Shown one piece after another: positions 19,346-30,792 of a DNA stretch of 64,000 nt (position 1 is its first letter; the number at the start of each line of letters is the position of its first letter). The notes under the pieces are model-generated. The model searched no databases, was not told the origin of the DNA, and saw only the letters and a program-made list of their open reading frames with translations. The stretch spans positions 1,550,001 through 1,614,000 of the forward strand of contig NZ_CAMDRE010000001.1 in NCBI RefSeq assembly GCF_945906775.1, read 5' to 3'. Source of the DNA: Citrobacter sp. Marseille-Q6884 (GTDB lineage Bacteria > Pseudomonadota > Gammaproteobacteria > Enterobacterales > Enterobacteriaceae). A program made the translations under genes and the position numbers.

Positions 19346-22300
19346 TTACAAACTTCCCGCCGGGCGAGCGCCTCTGCCCGCAGAACTTAACGTTCTCCCC
19401 GTTTGCTTGCCGCCCAGACTCTCCAGACGCATCTGGAACGGTGGGAATGGCATATCAATACCGTGTTCACGGAACCCTGCCAGAATCAACTGGTGGATCT
19501 CATGGCGTAACGGCATGCGGTGACCCATCTCAGCCGCATAGATACGCAGCTCAAAGATCTGAATCCCCTGTTGCAGGTCAACCAGAAAGACTTCGGGGGC
19601 TGGCGTATCGATAACCAGAGAACAGCGCTGTGCGGCCGTTAACAAGATTTGCGTGACTTCCTCGCTGTTAGCCTCTGACGGTGCCGGGATAGTTAACACC
19701 ACGCGAGTGACAGAGTCGGACAGCGACCAGTTGATAAACTGCTCGGTAATAAACGCTTTGTTGGGCACGATGATCTCTTTACGGTCCCAGTCGCTGATTG
19801 TCGTGGCGCGGGTATTAATTTTCGTCACGCTACCGGTGAGATCGCGAATCGTCACCGTGTCGCCAATACGAATGGGCTTTTCAAACAGGATAATCAGGCC
19901 AGAGATAAAGTTGGCGAAAATCTCCTGTAAACCAAAGCCCAGCCCCACACCAAGGGCCGCGACCAGCCATTGCAGTTTAGACCACTCAATACCAATCATT
20001 GAGAAGCCCACCAGACCACCTATCAACATCAGCAAATACTTGGTAATCGTGGTGATGGCGTAACCGGTGCCGGGGGTTAAATCCAGATGCTGTAGCAGCG
20101 CCAACTCCAGCAAGGCGGGGAGGTTACGTACCAACTGAGTGGTGATGATGAACACCAGTATCGCAATCAGCACCGCACCCAGCGTAATTGGCTCCAGGCT
20201 TTCTACGCCCTGCACCGTGGAGGTGACATCCCACAACGAGATATTTTCCAGGAAGCCAAAGGCGGAGTGAATTTCTGACCACAGCACGATGACCGAAAGC
20301 AGGGCGATGAGCATCAGGATAGAACGCACCAGACGCAGCGATTGCGCACTGATCGCATCAAGATCCACTTCGCTTTCATCCACATCAATCGCCCCTTCAA
20401 GGCTGGTTGAATGCGGCGGTTCTTCTTCGCCACGTGCGCGCTGCGCCAGCATCTCTGCTCGTCGGTGTTTTGCGCGATCGAATGCCAGGCGGCGCCGCTG
20501 GATCAACATCCAGCGGCGGATGACGTGATAAATCACCAGCAACAAGAACCAGATGGCGACGGACGTTTCCAGACGCGCCAGCAGTGCCTGCGCTGTCGCC
20601 AGATACCCCACGGCAGCGGCGAGAATGGCAATGAGCGGTGCGCCCATCAGCATATTCCACAGCATGCTGTTGACCATGTTATCGCCATTACCTTCTTTAT
20701 CGAGATACAGCGGTATACCCGCGCGTTTCAGACTCAGGGTGACAAGCGCCAGGGCACCACAAATCAAAATAAAGCACAGGCGTCCCAATGACGCGGAGAA
20801 TTCCCGATCATTGAGATTATCAAACATGATCACCGCCATGATGAGCGGGACAATCAGCCCGATACTCATCAGGTAATAATGCATGGCCTTGGCAACACGG
20901 TTCCGCGGCCAGCCAAAGTGGGCAATGAACAGACCGTTAGGGCGGGCGAAAGTGGCGCAAATCATCACTACCCATAGCATCGGCACCGTGGCGGTGACGC
21001 CATCGCCTATCGCAACGGCCAGCGGATAGGGCCACGCTTCCTGCAATCCGTAACCCAACGTTGCCCACAGTACCGGCAGTGGCGAGGCGACAAGTATTGA
21101 CCAGAACACCGTGCGTAGCGTCAGCCAGAAGTGATCCTGGGTCACTTTGCCAACCCGGGCTGACGAGCGCTCGAGAAAACGGGTGAAGTGTTTGCGCGAG
21201 TAGAGGCTAAACCCAACCAGCACCAGCGCAGCGAAAAGCGGCAGCAATGTTTCCTTGCTGGTCAGCATCATAATGCTGGCTTTACCAAGCTGATTAAACG
21301 TGTCTAATGAGATAAGACGCCGTAGATCCTGGACTAAATCAACGGGCCAGGAGAGTGAGATGGGGCTGACGTCAGAGGTCCAGAACAGATAGCGGTGAGT
21401 GGCCTCGTTGACTTCTTTCAGCGCGTCTTCCAGTTGGCTATTGGAGACTTTCAGCTTGGTCAATTCGAGGATCAGCGTATCGCCGCCCTGCAACAGGGAG
21501 TTCAGCAGCTCTCGCTGAGTACGCAGCTGTGCGTTGAGAATACGATTCTGCTCAGCGGTAAGCGGTTGGCCATCTGCCTGATGGATCTGACGCAACTGTG
21601 GCTGTTTGTTCAGCAGATCTTCATAGCGCATTCGGTGTACGCGAAGCTGCGCCATTTCCGTATCTAATTGCTGAGGCTTGGGCATTTCTGGCAGACGCGA
21701 GACTTGCGCGCGCAGAGCCTCGCCCAGCATATTCGAGGCGCCAAGCCACTGTGACTGCTCCCGCAGCGTGTTTAACGCCTGGCGTACCTGCAACGTTTGG
21801 CTGGTGGCCTGACGTTGTTGAGAGGCCACCAGGTCCATGCGTTGCGCTTGCTGGTTTAAGGCTTGCGATAGCTCCCGGTTAACTTTGAACTGATCGACAA
21901 TGCCTTCCGGCAGTCCGGCACTGTTTTCCGCCAGCAGTTCGGTGCTTTCCAGCGCCCGTTCAGCTTCACGCTGGCGCTGGCTGTTAAGTTGATTACGTAA
22001 CCCCTGCAGGTAGGCATCAAGTTGTTGGCTCTGTTTTTCTGCCAGCTCAGAGCGCATACGCGCCAGCTCCTGGCGGTTATTTGCAGAAAGTTGCGCCAGC
22101 TCCAGTTCATCGACCTGAGCTTTGAGTTTGGCTGACTCAGCCTGCATCGCTTGATTGAGCGCTACGTTTCCGTTGGCCGTTCCCAGACGTCGTTCAATGT
22201 CATTGAGCTGGCGACGGGCATCGGTTTGCTGTTGAGGAAGCTGACTTAATGAATCGGCAATCTCCCGGGCGCGATCCTGCTCTTGTTGAGCCTGGCGGCT

Positions 22301-22660
22301 TTTTTCCAGCAATTGACTGCTGACCTGGAGGATCTCCTGGTTTAGCGCATCAGTGGAAAGACCGGTTGGCACCGTGCGCGGTTCGTCGCGCAGGTTGTTA
22401 AGCTGTGCACGTAATGTCGCAGACAGCTTGGGGAAGTTATCGATAACCTGCTGATATTGCTCAGCACGCTCAAGGGAGCCTTTGCGCTCCTCAAGAGCAT
22501 TCAGCGCGGACTGGAGCGCCTCAACGACTTCGGGCTGAGCGGGTTTCGCCGCTTTTGCCTGCTCCAGTTCCTGGGTAAGTTGTTTGGCATCGGGGGCCGT
22601 CGCAGCGTACGCCCCCAGGCTGAGGCACCAGGCCATCAGAAAAGTGATAATCAGGCGCAC
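19346..22660 (-). CDS. mscM: Miniconductance mechanosensitive channel MscM
   Basis: 1104-residue large MscS-type channel (E. coli MscM 1107). Signal peptide MRLIITFLMAWCLSLGAYA, then about 450 residues of periplasmic coiled coil rich in Gln/Ala/Leu. A block of about ten membrane helices follows from residue 480. The C-terminal MscS pore helix and beta domain include GLGFGLQEIFANFISG and the phi-rich FEKPIRIGDTVTI. It opens under osmotic downshift. It ends convergent with yjeM and lies 17 bases downstream of psd, so the two form one transcription unit. Confidence 0.96.
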   Translation of the reverse strand: MRLIITFLMAWCLSLGAYAATAPDAKQLTQELEQAKAAKPAQPEVVEALQSALNALEERKGSLERAEQYQQVIDNFPKLSATLRAQLNNLRDEPRTVPTGLSTDALNQEILQVSSQLLEKSRQAQQEQDRAREIADSLSQLPQQQTDARRQLNDIERRLGTANGNVALNQAMQAESAKLKAQVDELELAQLSANNRQELARMRSELAEKQSQQLDAYLQGLRNQLNSQRQREAERALESTELLAENSAGLPEGIVDQFKVNRELSQALNQQAQRMDLVASQQRQATSQTLQVRQALNTLREQSQWLGASNMLGEALRAQVSRLPEMPKPQQLDTEMAQLRVHRMRYEDLLNKQPQLRQIHQADGQPLTAEQNRILNAQLRTQRELLNSLLQGGDTLILELTKLKVSNSQLEDALKEVNEATHRYLFWTSDVSPISLSWPVDLVQDLRRLISLDTFNQLGKASIMMLTSKETLLPLFAALVLVGFSLYSRKHFTRFLERSSARVGKVTQDHFWLTLRTVFWSILVASPLPVLWATLGYGLQEAWPYPLAVAIGDGVTATVPMLWVVMICATFARPNGLFIAHFGWPRNRVAKAMHYYLMSIGLIVPLIMAVIMFDNLNDREFSASLGRLCFILICGALALVTLSLKRAGIPLYLDKEGNGDNMVNSMLWNMLMGAPLIAILAAAVGYLATAQALLARLETSVAIWFLLLVIYHVIRRWMLIQRRRLAFDRAKHRRAEMLAQRARGEEEPPHSTSLEGAIDVDESEVDLDAISAQSLRLVRSILMLIALLSVIVLWSEIHSAFGFLENISLWDVTSTVQGVESLEPITLGAVLIAILVFIITTQLVRNLPALLELALLQHLDLTPGTGYAITTITKYLLMLIGGLVGFSMIGIEWSKLQWLVAALGVGLGFGLQEIFANFISGLIILFEKPIRIGDTVTIRDLTGSVTKINTRATTISDWDRKEIIVPNKAFITEQFINWSLSDSVTRVVLTIPAPSEANSEEVTQILLTAAQRCSLVIDTPAPEVFLVDLQQGIQIFELRIYAAEMGHRMPLRHEIHQLILAGFREHGIDMPFPPFQMRLESLGGKQTGRTLSSAGRGARPAGSL

Positions 22661-22677
22661 AGCAGCGATTCCTATGG

Positions 22678-23646
22678 TTAGCTTTCGTCTTTTTTATCAT
22701 CAACCAGCGGGCTGGCGTCGTGTTCCGCTACGATCTCTTCTGGCGGCAGCGGGGCTGGTTCAGCCTCTGGCGTCACGAAAGTTTCGGTGGAGATAGCCAT
22801 TGGCTGGCCGATTTTGGTCACTGAAAGATCCTGTAACTGCTCGACAAGATTGACTTTACCCGGCGCAAACAGGTTGATAACGGTGGAACCAAGCTTAAAG
22901 CGACCCATCTCCTGGCCTTTTAATAACGCGACTGACCCTTCGCTTTCGCCTTCAGGCCATGTCCAGCGTTTGATCACCCCTTCACGCGGTGGCGTAATCG
23001 TGCCAGCCCATACGGTTTCAATGCTACCAACGATAGTTGCGCCAACCAGAATCTGGACCATCGGGCCAAATTCGGTATCAAACAGGCAAATCACGCGTTC
23101 GTTACGGGCAAACAGGTTGGGTACGTTTTGCGCGGTCAGGATATTGACGGAGAAGAGGTCGCCTGGCACATACAGCATTTCCCGAAGGATACCGTTACAC
23201 GGCATGTGCACGCGGTGGTAGTCACGCGGTGAAAGGTACGTTGTGACAAATGTCCCGTTACGGAACTTGTCTGCCATCTGGTAGTTGCCAGCCAGCAGCG
23301 CTTCAAGGCTATAGCTATGCCCTTTGGCCTGCATAAGTTTATCTTCTTCGATGTTACCGAGCTGGTTAATGACGCCATCTGCAGGCATCACCAGAACGTT
23401 AGGATCGGTATTAATCGGGCGGGCATCGTCACGCAGTGGGCGAACGAAGAAATCGTTAAAGGTGCGATAGCTGGCGGTATCCGGCTTTTGCGCCTCTGTC
23501 ATATCGACCTTGTAATACTTCACGAACAGATCGATAACCAGTTTTGTTAACCATCCCGCTCGTTTGCTCGCACCCCAACCCGCCAGGCGAGTGAGCCATA
23601 GTTTCGGCAGAATGTATTGTAGCGAAAGCTTAAATGAGTTTAACAA
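22678..23646 (-). CDS. psd: Phosphatidylserine decarboxylase proenzyme
   Basis: Makes phosphatidylethanolamine from phosphatidylserine on the inner membrane. The 322-residue proenzyme cleaves itself within LGST ([12 protein letters not shown]), Gly253-Ser254 by E. coli numbering, to give a pyruvoyl-bearing alpha chain. The internal [14 protein letters not shown] block carries the catalytic histidine. The C terminus is acidic/charged ([10 protein letters not shown]). It is followed by mscM in the same direction. The E. coli gene responds to sigma-E and CpxR; I could not identify those sites by eye here. Confidence 0.96.
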   Translation of the reverse strand: MLNSFKLSLQYILPKLWLTRLAGWGASKRAGWLTKLVIDLFVKYYKVDMTEAQKPDTASYRTFNDFFVRPLRDDARPINTDPNVLVMPADGVINQLGNIEEDKLMQAKGHSYSLEALLAGNYQMADKFRNGTFVTTYLSPRDYHRVHMPCNGILREMLYVPGDLFSVNILTAQNVPNLFARNERVICLFDTEFGPMVQILVGATIVGSIETVWAGTITPPREGVIKRWTWPEGESEGSVALLKGQEMGRFKLGSTVINLFAPGKVNLVEQLQDLSVTKIGQPMAISTETFVTPEAEPAPLPPEEIVAEHDASPLVDDKKDES

Positions 23647-23737
23647 GGTAGCCTCCAGGCCATAATTTGTTCCTGATCCGACACAGGGGCCGGATCCTGA
23701 AAAAAGGGGACGATTCTAGCGATGCTTAGCTTAGTTG

Positions 23738-24790
23738 TCAGTTATCTGTATCAGAAAAGTTTTTACGCGTTTTTACTTGCGCCATGCTTTCCAGGATACG
23801 GTGATAATTCTCAAACCGGGTTTCAGCGATGACACCTTTTTCAACCGCCTCACGGATGGCGCAGCCTGGATCCGTGTCGTGTTTGCAGTCGCGGTATTTG
23901 CAATGACCCAGGTAATCATGGAATTCGACAAAGCCGAGCGTGATTTGTTCCGGTTCCAGATGCCACAGACCAAACTCGCGCACCCCTGGGGAGTCGATGA
24001 CATCACCGCCGTGCGGGAAGTGGTACAGGCGAGAAGCGGTAGTGGTATGTTGTCCAAGACCTGAATTATCGGAAACATCGTTGGTCAGGATCTCTTCCTG
24101 CAGTCCAAGCAGGTTGTTAAGCAGGCTGGATTTCCCTACACCCGACTGGCCGGCAAAAATACTGATACGGTCAGTTAACGCCTCTTCAAGCGGCTGCAGA
24201 CCATCTTTAGTCCGGCTTGATACCATCAGTACGCGATAGCCAATATTGCGATAGATATCCATCTGCTCGTTAACGAAGGCCATACCTTCGGCATCCAGCA
24301 GGTCGATTTTATTCAGTACGATAATCGGTTCGACGTGTAACGTTTCGCAGGCTACCAGATACCGGTCGATAATATTGAGCGACAGCTCGGGTAAGATGGC
24401 AGAAACGATAACGATTTGGTCAATGTTGGCCGCAATAGGCTTAACGCCGTCGTAAAAATCGGGACGCGTGAGTACTGAGGTACGCTCATGTACCGCTTCA
24501 ACGATACCTTTAACATTGACCCCTTCGGCTGCTGTTTTACCCGGACGCCAGACCACACGGTCACCGGTTACCAGCGAGCGAATTGTTCGACGGATATTGC
24601 AGCGGTGAATTTCACCGTCAGCAGATTCCACGTCGGCATGCATGCCAAAACGGCTGATAACAATGCCTTCAGCAGTCTCACCAAACAGGTTGTCGTCGTA
24701 GTCAGGCTTCTCCGTGGACGTTTTAAGACGACGCTGGTGATTGGCGTTCACGCGGCGCTGCTGGCCTTTGGAGAGTTTATTTTTACTCAA
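23738..24790 (-). CDS. rsgA: Small-subunit ribosome biogenesis GTPase RsgA
   Basis: 350-residue circularly permuted GTPase that checks late 30S assembly. Starts at TTG (24790, [20 protein letters not shown]) with AGGAGCC upstream. The longer ATG frame adds 17 residues without match. An N-terminal OB fold leads to G4 NKID, then G1 [10 protein letters not shown], then G3 DSPGVREFG in permuted order. A C-terminal zinc knuckle is [19 protein letters not shown]. Divergent from orn. Confidence 0.96.
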   Translation of the reverse strand: MSKNKLSKGQQRRVNANHQRRLKTSTEKPDYDDNLFGETAEGIVISRFGMHADVESADGEIHRCNIRRTIRSLVTGDRVVWRPGKTAAEGVNVKGIVEAVHERTSVLTRPDFYDGVKPIAANIDQIVIVSAILPELSLNIIDRYLVACETLHVEPIIVLNKIDLLDAEGMAFVNEQMDIYRNIGYRVLMVSSRTKDGLQPLEEALTDRISIFAGQSGVGKSSLLNNLLGLQEEILTNDVSDNSGLGQHTTTASRLYHFPHGGDVIDSPGVREFGLWHLEPEQITLGFVEFHDYLGHCKYRDCKHDTDPGCAIREAVEKGVIAETRFENYHRILESMAQVKTRKNFSDTDN

Positions 24791-24896
24791 TCGTACTGGC
24801 TCCTGGTCGCCCATTGTGGGCAAAACATCTATGATACACACAATTTTAGATGAATATAGTCACACTGAATGTGACCTCTGAAGGGTGGAAAATAGC

Positions 24897-25442
24897 ATGA
24901 GTGCCAATGAAAACAACCTGATTTGGATCGATCTGGAGATGACAGGTCTGGATCCCGAGCGCGATCGCATCATTGAGATCGCTACGCTGGTGACTGATGC
25001 CAACCTGAACATTCTGGCGGAAGGACCGACGATTGCCGTCCATCAGTCTGACGAACAACTGGCATTAATGGATGACTGGAACGTACGCACGCATACAGGT
25101 AGTGGGCTGGTGGATCGCGTGAAGGCAAGTGCGATGGGCGATCGCGAAGCAGAACTGGCGACGTTAGCATTTTTAAAAGAGTGGGTTCCGCAAGGGAAAT
25201 CGCCGATTTGCGGTAACAGCATCGGTCAGGATCGTCGTTTCCTGTTTAAATACATGCCGGAACTGGAAGCCTATTTCCATTATCGTTATCTGGACGTCAG
25301 CACACTGAAAGAACTGGCGCGTCGCTGGAAGCCAGAGATCCTTGATGGCTTCACCAAACAGGGAACACATCAGGCGATGGACGATATTCGTGAGTCGGTT
25401 GCTGAGCTTGCTTATTATCGTGAGCATTTTATTAAGCTTTGA
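24897..25442 (+). CDS. orn: Oligoribonuclease
   Basis: 181-residue DEDDh 3'-5' exoribonuclease that finishes mRNA decay by degrading 2-5-mers, especially dinucleotides and pGpG. Asp12 and Glu14 are seen in WIDLEMTG; the conserved His and Asp are in [15 protein letters not shown] near the C terminus. The start at 24897 ([15 protein letters not shown]) follows AAGGGTGGAAAATAGC and matches E. coli. It is divergent from rsgA and upstream of the tRNA-Gly genes. Confidence 0.97.
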   Translation: MSANENNLIWIDLEMTGLDPERDRIIEIATLVTDANLNILAEGPTIAVHQSDEQLALMDDWNVRTHTGSGLVDRVKASAMGDREAELATLAFLKEWVPQGKSPICGNSIGQDRRFLFKYMPELEAYFHYRYLDVSTLKELARRWKPEILDGFTKQGTHQAMDDIRESVAELAYYREHFIKL

Positions 25443-25551
25443 TTTTGAGGCCTGGCACGCTTGCTTAACCGGTTTTTTGACGTTAAATTGTTCAGCTTGA
25501 TTGCAAAGTAATCACTTGAACGAATTTTCAAAAAAATCGTATTCAGGGGGG

Positions 25552-25579
25552 TTGCAGCTAAACGGATTTCTCGTATAAT
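25552..25579 (+). promoter_or_regulatory. Promoter of the tRNA-Gly cluster
   Basis: TTGCAG (25552-25557) and a perfect TATAAT (25574-25579) are 16 bases apart. A GC-rich discriminator (GCGCCTCCCG) follows, typical of stringently controlled stable-RNA promoters. The first tRNA begins 50 bases downstream. Confidence 0.85.
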
Positions 25580-25628
25580 GCGCCTCCCGTAACGACGCAG
25601 AAATGCGAATTACGACAGCAACAAATTT

Positions 25629-25704
<76 letters not shown>

Positions 25705-25739
25705 AAATTTGAAAGTATTGTAAAATACGCACCACCCAA

Positions 25740-25860
25740 TCGCAGGATTTCGAATTGCGACAAGGCGGCAACTGAATAAGTCCTTGGGAGCTTACTGAAG
25801 TAAGTGACTAAGGTGAATGAAGGCAGCCAACGCAGTAGTGGTTCGAAAGACGAAGATTAA
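25740..25860 (+). repeat. ERIC element inserted between tRNA-Gly copies 1 and 2
   Basis: The 35-base spacer after copy 1 (25705-25739) and after copy 2 (25937-25971) is the same except one base, but copy 1 is followed by 121 extra bases. These contain AAGTAAGTGACT..GGTGA (ERIC2 landmark, from 25798), AAGGCGGCAACTGA and GGCAGCCAACGCA in ERIC order. The CTTAC-TGAA-GTAAG hairpin with outer CCTT/AAGG is the ERIC centre. Flank comparison therefore gives exact insertion limits. Confidence 0.9.
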
Positions 25861-25936
<76 letters not shown>

Positions 25937-25971
25937 AAATTTGAAAGTATTGCAAAATACGCACCACCCAA

Positions 25972-26047
<76 letters not shown>

Positions 26048-26066
26048 AATTCTTATCTCAATAAAC

Positions 26067-26315
26067 ATATCCACAACGAATAATCGCGTTGGGGCTGTTT
26101 TTCGTTGTCTCTGACACACTTCTGTAAACAGACTTATCCACAGGTTCGGGTATTAATTCTGAAAGGCTAAAAACTTAGCTGGGTGAATAATATCTCTGTA
26201 ATTTGTTGAATTTATAACATTAATTATCATTTCAAATTGTTAGTGTGATCACTTGACGATTTTTTCCCTCTTGAATATCAATGTGTTTTTATTTTTATAC
26301 ACAAGCTGTGGATGA
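26067..26315. other. datA: datA-like DnaA-titration locus
   Basis: The gene-free stretch between the tRNA-Gly cluster and queG holds four DnaA-box-like 9-mers. ATATCCACA is at 26067-26075, TTATCCACA (perfect) at 26134-26142, TTATACACA (fits TTWTNCACA) at 26295-26303, and TCATCCACA is on the reverse strand at 26307-26315. An IHF-like site, TAATTTGTTGAAT (26199-26211), with an AT-rich flank lies between boxes two and three. In E. coli datA maps at 94.7 min, by my recollection beside these genes, and uses DnaA boxes flanking an IHF site to promote hydrolysis of DnaA-ATP. Function here is inferred from layout. Confidence 0.72.
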
Positions 26316-26316
26316 C

Positions 26317-27454
26317 TTAAGCGTCACGCGGCAACCCTTTCTCAATCACTCTGACCAGACGTTGCTTTTTCGGTAATTGCACCTCAATCACACAAGCATT
26401 TCGCTTGTCTGTTTGCTGCGCAATCGCCCACTCTATGTGCTCGTCGAGAAGTGGGTGCTCACCTCTGCGACTTTCCAGCGCGTCGATGACGCGCTTATCC
26501 CAGGGGGCATTTCCCAGCGCAACGGCGATATTTCGCAACCAGCGCAGGTGGCCAATACGACGAATAGCCGATCCTTCTGTGACTTTTAAGAACCATGCTT
26601 CGCTCCAGCTGAACAATTCAATTAACTCCGGGGCATGGAGTTGTTTACGAGGGGTGAAGTCATCTTCGACGGTTAACTGAGAATAACGGTTCCAGGGGCA
26701 GATGAGCTGGCAGTCATCACAGCCATAGATTCGGTTACCCATCAGTGGGCGAAATTCTTCTGGTATAGCCCCTTCGAGTTCGATAGTGAGATAGGAAATA
26801 CAGCGGCGGGCATCTACGGTATAGGGCTCAACGATCGCCCCCGTGGGGCAGATCGTCATACACGCGACGCATTTCCCGCATCCTTCTTCTACAGGGTTAT
26901 CGACAGGCAGAGGCAAATCAATCAGTAACTCACCCAGGAAGAAGAAGGAACCGGCTTCGCGGTTGAGTGTTAGTGAGTGCTTACCAGTCCAGCCAAGCCC
27001 GGCTTTTTCCGCCAGTGGGCGCTCAAGAATGGGCGCAGAATCGACAAAAGGTCTAAAATTCAGCGAAACGCAGTGCTGTTGAATCATCTCTCCCAGCTTT
27101 TTTAAGCGGTTACGCAGCAGCTTGTGGTAGTCACGCCCGAGCGCATACCGACTTACGTAGCCCAGAGAGGGATTTTTCAATGTGCTGGCAAAGGCCGCGT
27201 TGGCGGGGAGATAGTTCATGCGTACGCTGATAACGCGTAAGGTACCGGGTAACAATTCGTGAGGACGAGCACGCATCATGCCGTGACGGGCCATCCAGTC
27301 CATCTCGCCATGATAATGTTTATCCAGCCATGCCTGCAGTTTGGGTTCGGCTTCACTAAGGTCGGTATCGGTAATACCGACCTGCTGAAAGCCAAGTTCC
27401 AGCCCCCACTGCTTAATATTTTGCGCTAACTGATTGAGATCGAGGGGCTCTGAC

Positions 27455-27456
<2 letters not shown>
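26317..27456 (-). CDS. queG: Epoxyqueuosine reductase QueG
   Basis: 379-residue cobalamin and iron-sulfur enzyme for the last step of queuosine synthesis in tRNA. Two [4Fe-4S] motifs are visible: CGKCVACMTICPTGAI near residue 190 and CDDCQLICPWN near residue 240. The start at 27456 (MSEPLDLNQLAQNIK) matches E. coli. Its ATG lies in the same CATG palindrome as the start of the divergent nnr, so there is no intergenic DNA between the two genes. Confidence 0.96.
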
Positions 27457-29435
<1,979 letters not shown>

Positions 29436-29451
29436 CCTTAAGGGTGGCGGG

Positions 29452-30783
29452 ATGATTTATCGCATCAGAAATTGGCTGATGGCAAGCCTGGTCCTGCTGT
29501 GCGCGCAGGCAGGGGCCGCCAGCCTCTCCGATATTCAGGTTTCCAACGGCGATCAACAGGCGCGGATTACGCTGAGCTTTATTGGCGATCCTGAATATGC
29601 CGTATCGCAAGATGGGAAACGTACCGTCGCGCTGGATATCAAACAATCCGGCGTGATTCAGGGATTACCGCTGCTCTTTAGCGGTAATAATCTGGTGAAG
29701 GCAATCCGTTCTGGTACGCCAAATGACGCGCAGTCTCTGCGTCTGGTGGTTGATTTAACCGAAAATGGGAAAGCCGAGGCGATGAAACGGCAAAACGGTG
29801 GCAACTACACCGTTGTGTTTACCATCAAAGCTGATGCACCGCCGCCTCCACCGCCACCCCCCGTGGTCGTGAAGCGCGTTGAAACACCGGTGGTCACTCC
29901 GCGTCCAACAGAACCTGCGCGAAATCCATTTAAAACGGAAAACAACCGTACAACTGCTGTGACGAACAGTAACACGGTAACGCGTCCCGCCGCCCGGGCG
30001 AGTAATAACACTGGCGATAAAGTGGTTATTGCGATCGATGCAGGGCACGGCGGGCAAGACCCCGGCGCTATTGGTCCAGGCGGTACGCGGGAGAAAAACG
30101 TCACTATCGCGGTTGCGCGTAAGCTGCGTAGTTTGTTGAACGATGACCCGATGTTTAAAGGCGTACTCACCCGTGACGGCGATTATTTCATCTCGGTAAT
30201 GGGGCGTTCTGATGTTGCGCGTAAACAAAATGCCAATTTCCTGGTCTCAATTCACGCCGATGCAGCGCCAAACCGGGATGCCACAGGCGCTTCCGTGTGG
30301 GTACTGTCCAACCGCCGTGCGAACAGTGAAATGGCTGGTTGGCTGGAACAGCATGAGAAGCAATCGGAACTGTTGGGTGGGGCGGGTGATGTGCTGGCAA
30401 ACAGCCAGTCCGATCCTTACTTAAGCCAGGCGGTGCTGGACCTACAGTTCGGTCATTCACAGCGCGTAGGGTATGATGTCGCGACCAGCATGATCGGACA
30501 GTTGGAGCGTATTGGGTCGATGCATAAACGTCGCCCGGAGCACGCCAGCCTTGGCGTATTACGTTCGCCTGATATCCCGTCGGTATTGGTTGAAACCGGC
30601 TTTATCAGTAATAACAGCGAAGAACGTCTGCTGGCGAGCGAAGATTATCAGCAGCAACTGGCCGAGGCGATTTATAAAGGATTACGTAACTACTTCCAGG
30701 CGCACCCGATGCAAACCGGGCCGCAGAGCGCACCGGCGCAAACGGCCAGTGCAGTCACGCCTGGTAGTATGTTAACAAATTAA
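29452..30783 (+). CDS. amiB: N-acetylmuramoyl-L-alanine amidase AmiB
   Basis: 443-residue periplasmic amidase that splits daughter-cell murein. Signal peptide about residues 1-23 ([14 protein letters not shown]), AMIN domain about 24-125, then a Pro-rich linker, and Amidase_3 from about residue 190 ([15 protein letters not shown]) with zinc ligands including HADAAPN and the late conserved [11 protein letters not shown]. The linker holds eight consecutive prolines at residues 130-137, a strong EF-P-dependent stall site. It lies directly before mutL (9 bases), in the long amiB-mutL-miaA-hfq-hflX-hflKC order. Confidence 0.96.
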   Translation: MIYRIRNWLMASLVLLCAQAGAASLSDIQVSNGDQQARITLSFIGDPEYAVSQDGKRTVALDIKQSGVIQGLPLLFSGNNLVKAIRSGTPNDAQSLRLVVDLTENGKAEAMKRQNGGNYTVVFTIKADAPPPPPPPPVVVKRVETPVVTPRPTEPARNPFKTENNRTTAVTNSNTVTRPAARASNNTGDKVVIAIDAGHGGQDPGAIGPGGTREKNVTIAVARKLRSLLNDDPMFKGVLTRDGDYFISVMGRSDVARKQNANFLVSIHADAAPNRDATGASVWVLSNRRANSEMAGWLEQHEKQSELLGGAGDVLANSQSDPYLSQAVLDLQFGHSQRVGYDVATSMIGQLERIGSMHKRRPEHASLGVLRSPDIPSVLVETGFISNNSEERLLASEDYQQQLAEAIYKGLRNYFQAHPMQTGPQSAPAQTASAVTPGSMLTN

Positions 30784-30792
30784 GGATTAGCT

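Noticed and set aside
26073..26108. 8-bp inverted repeat after the third tRNA-Gly as a strong terminator
   Set aside because: Loop of 20 bases and T run inside rather than after the stem; only a weak terminator at best, so not listed separately.
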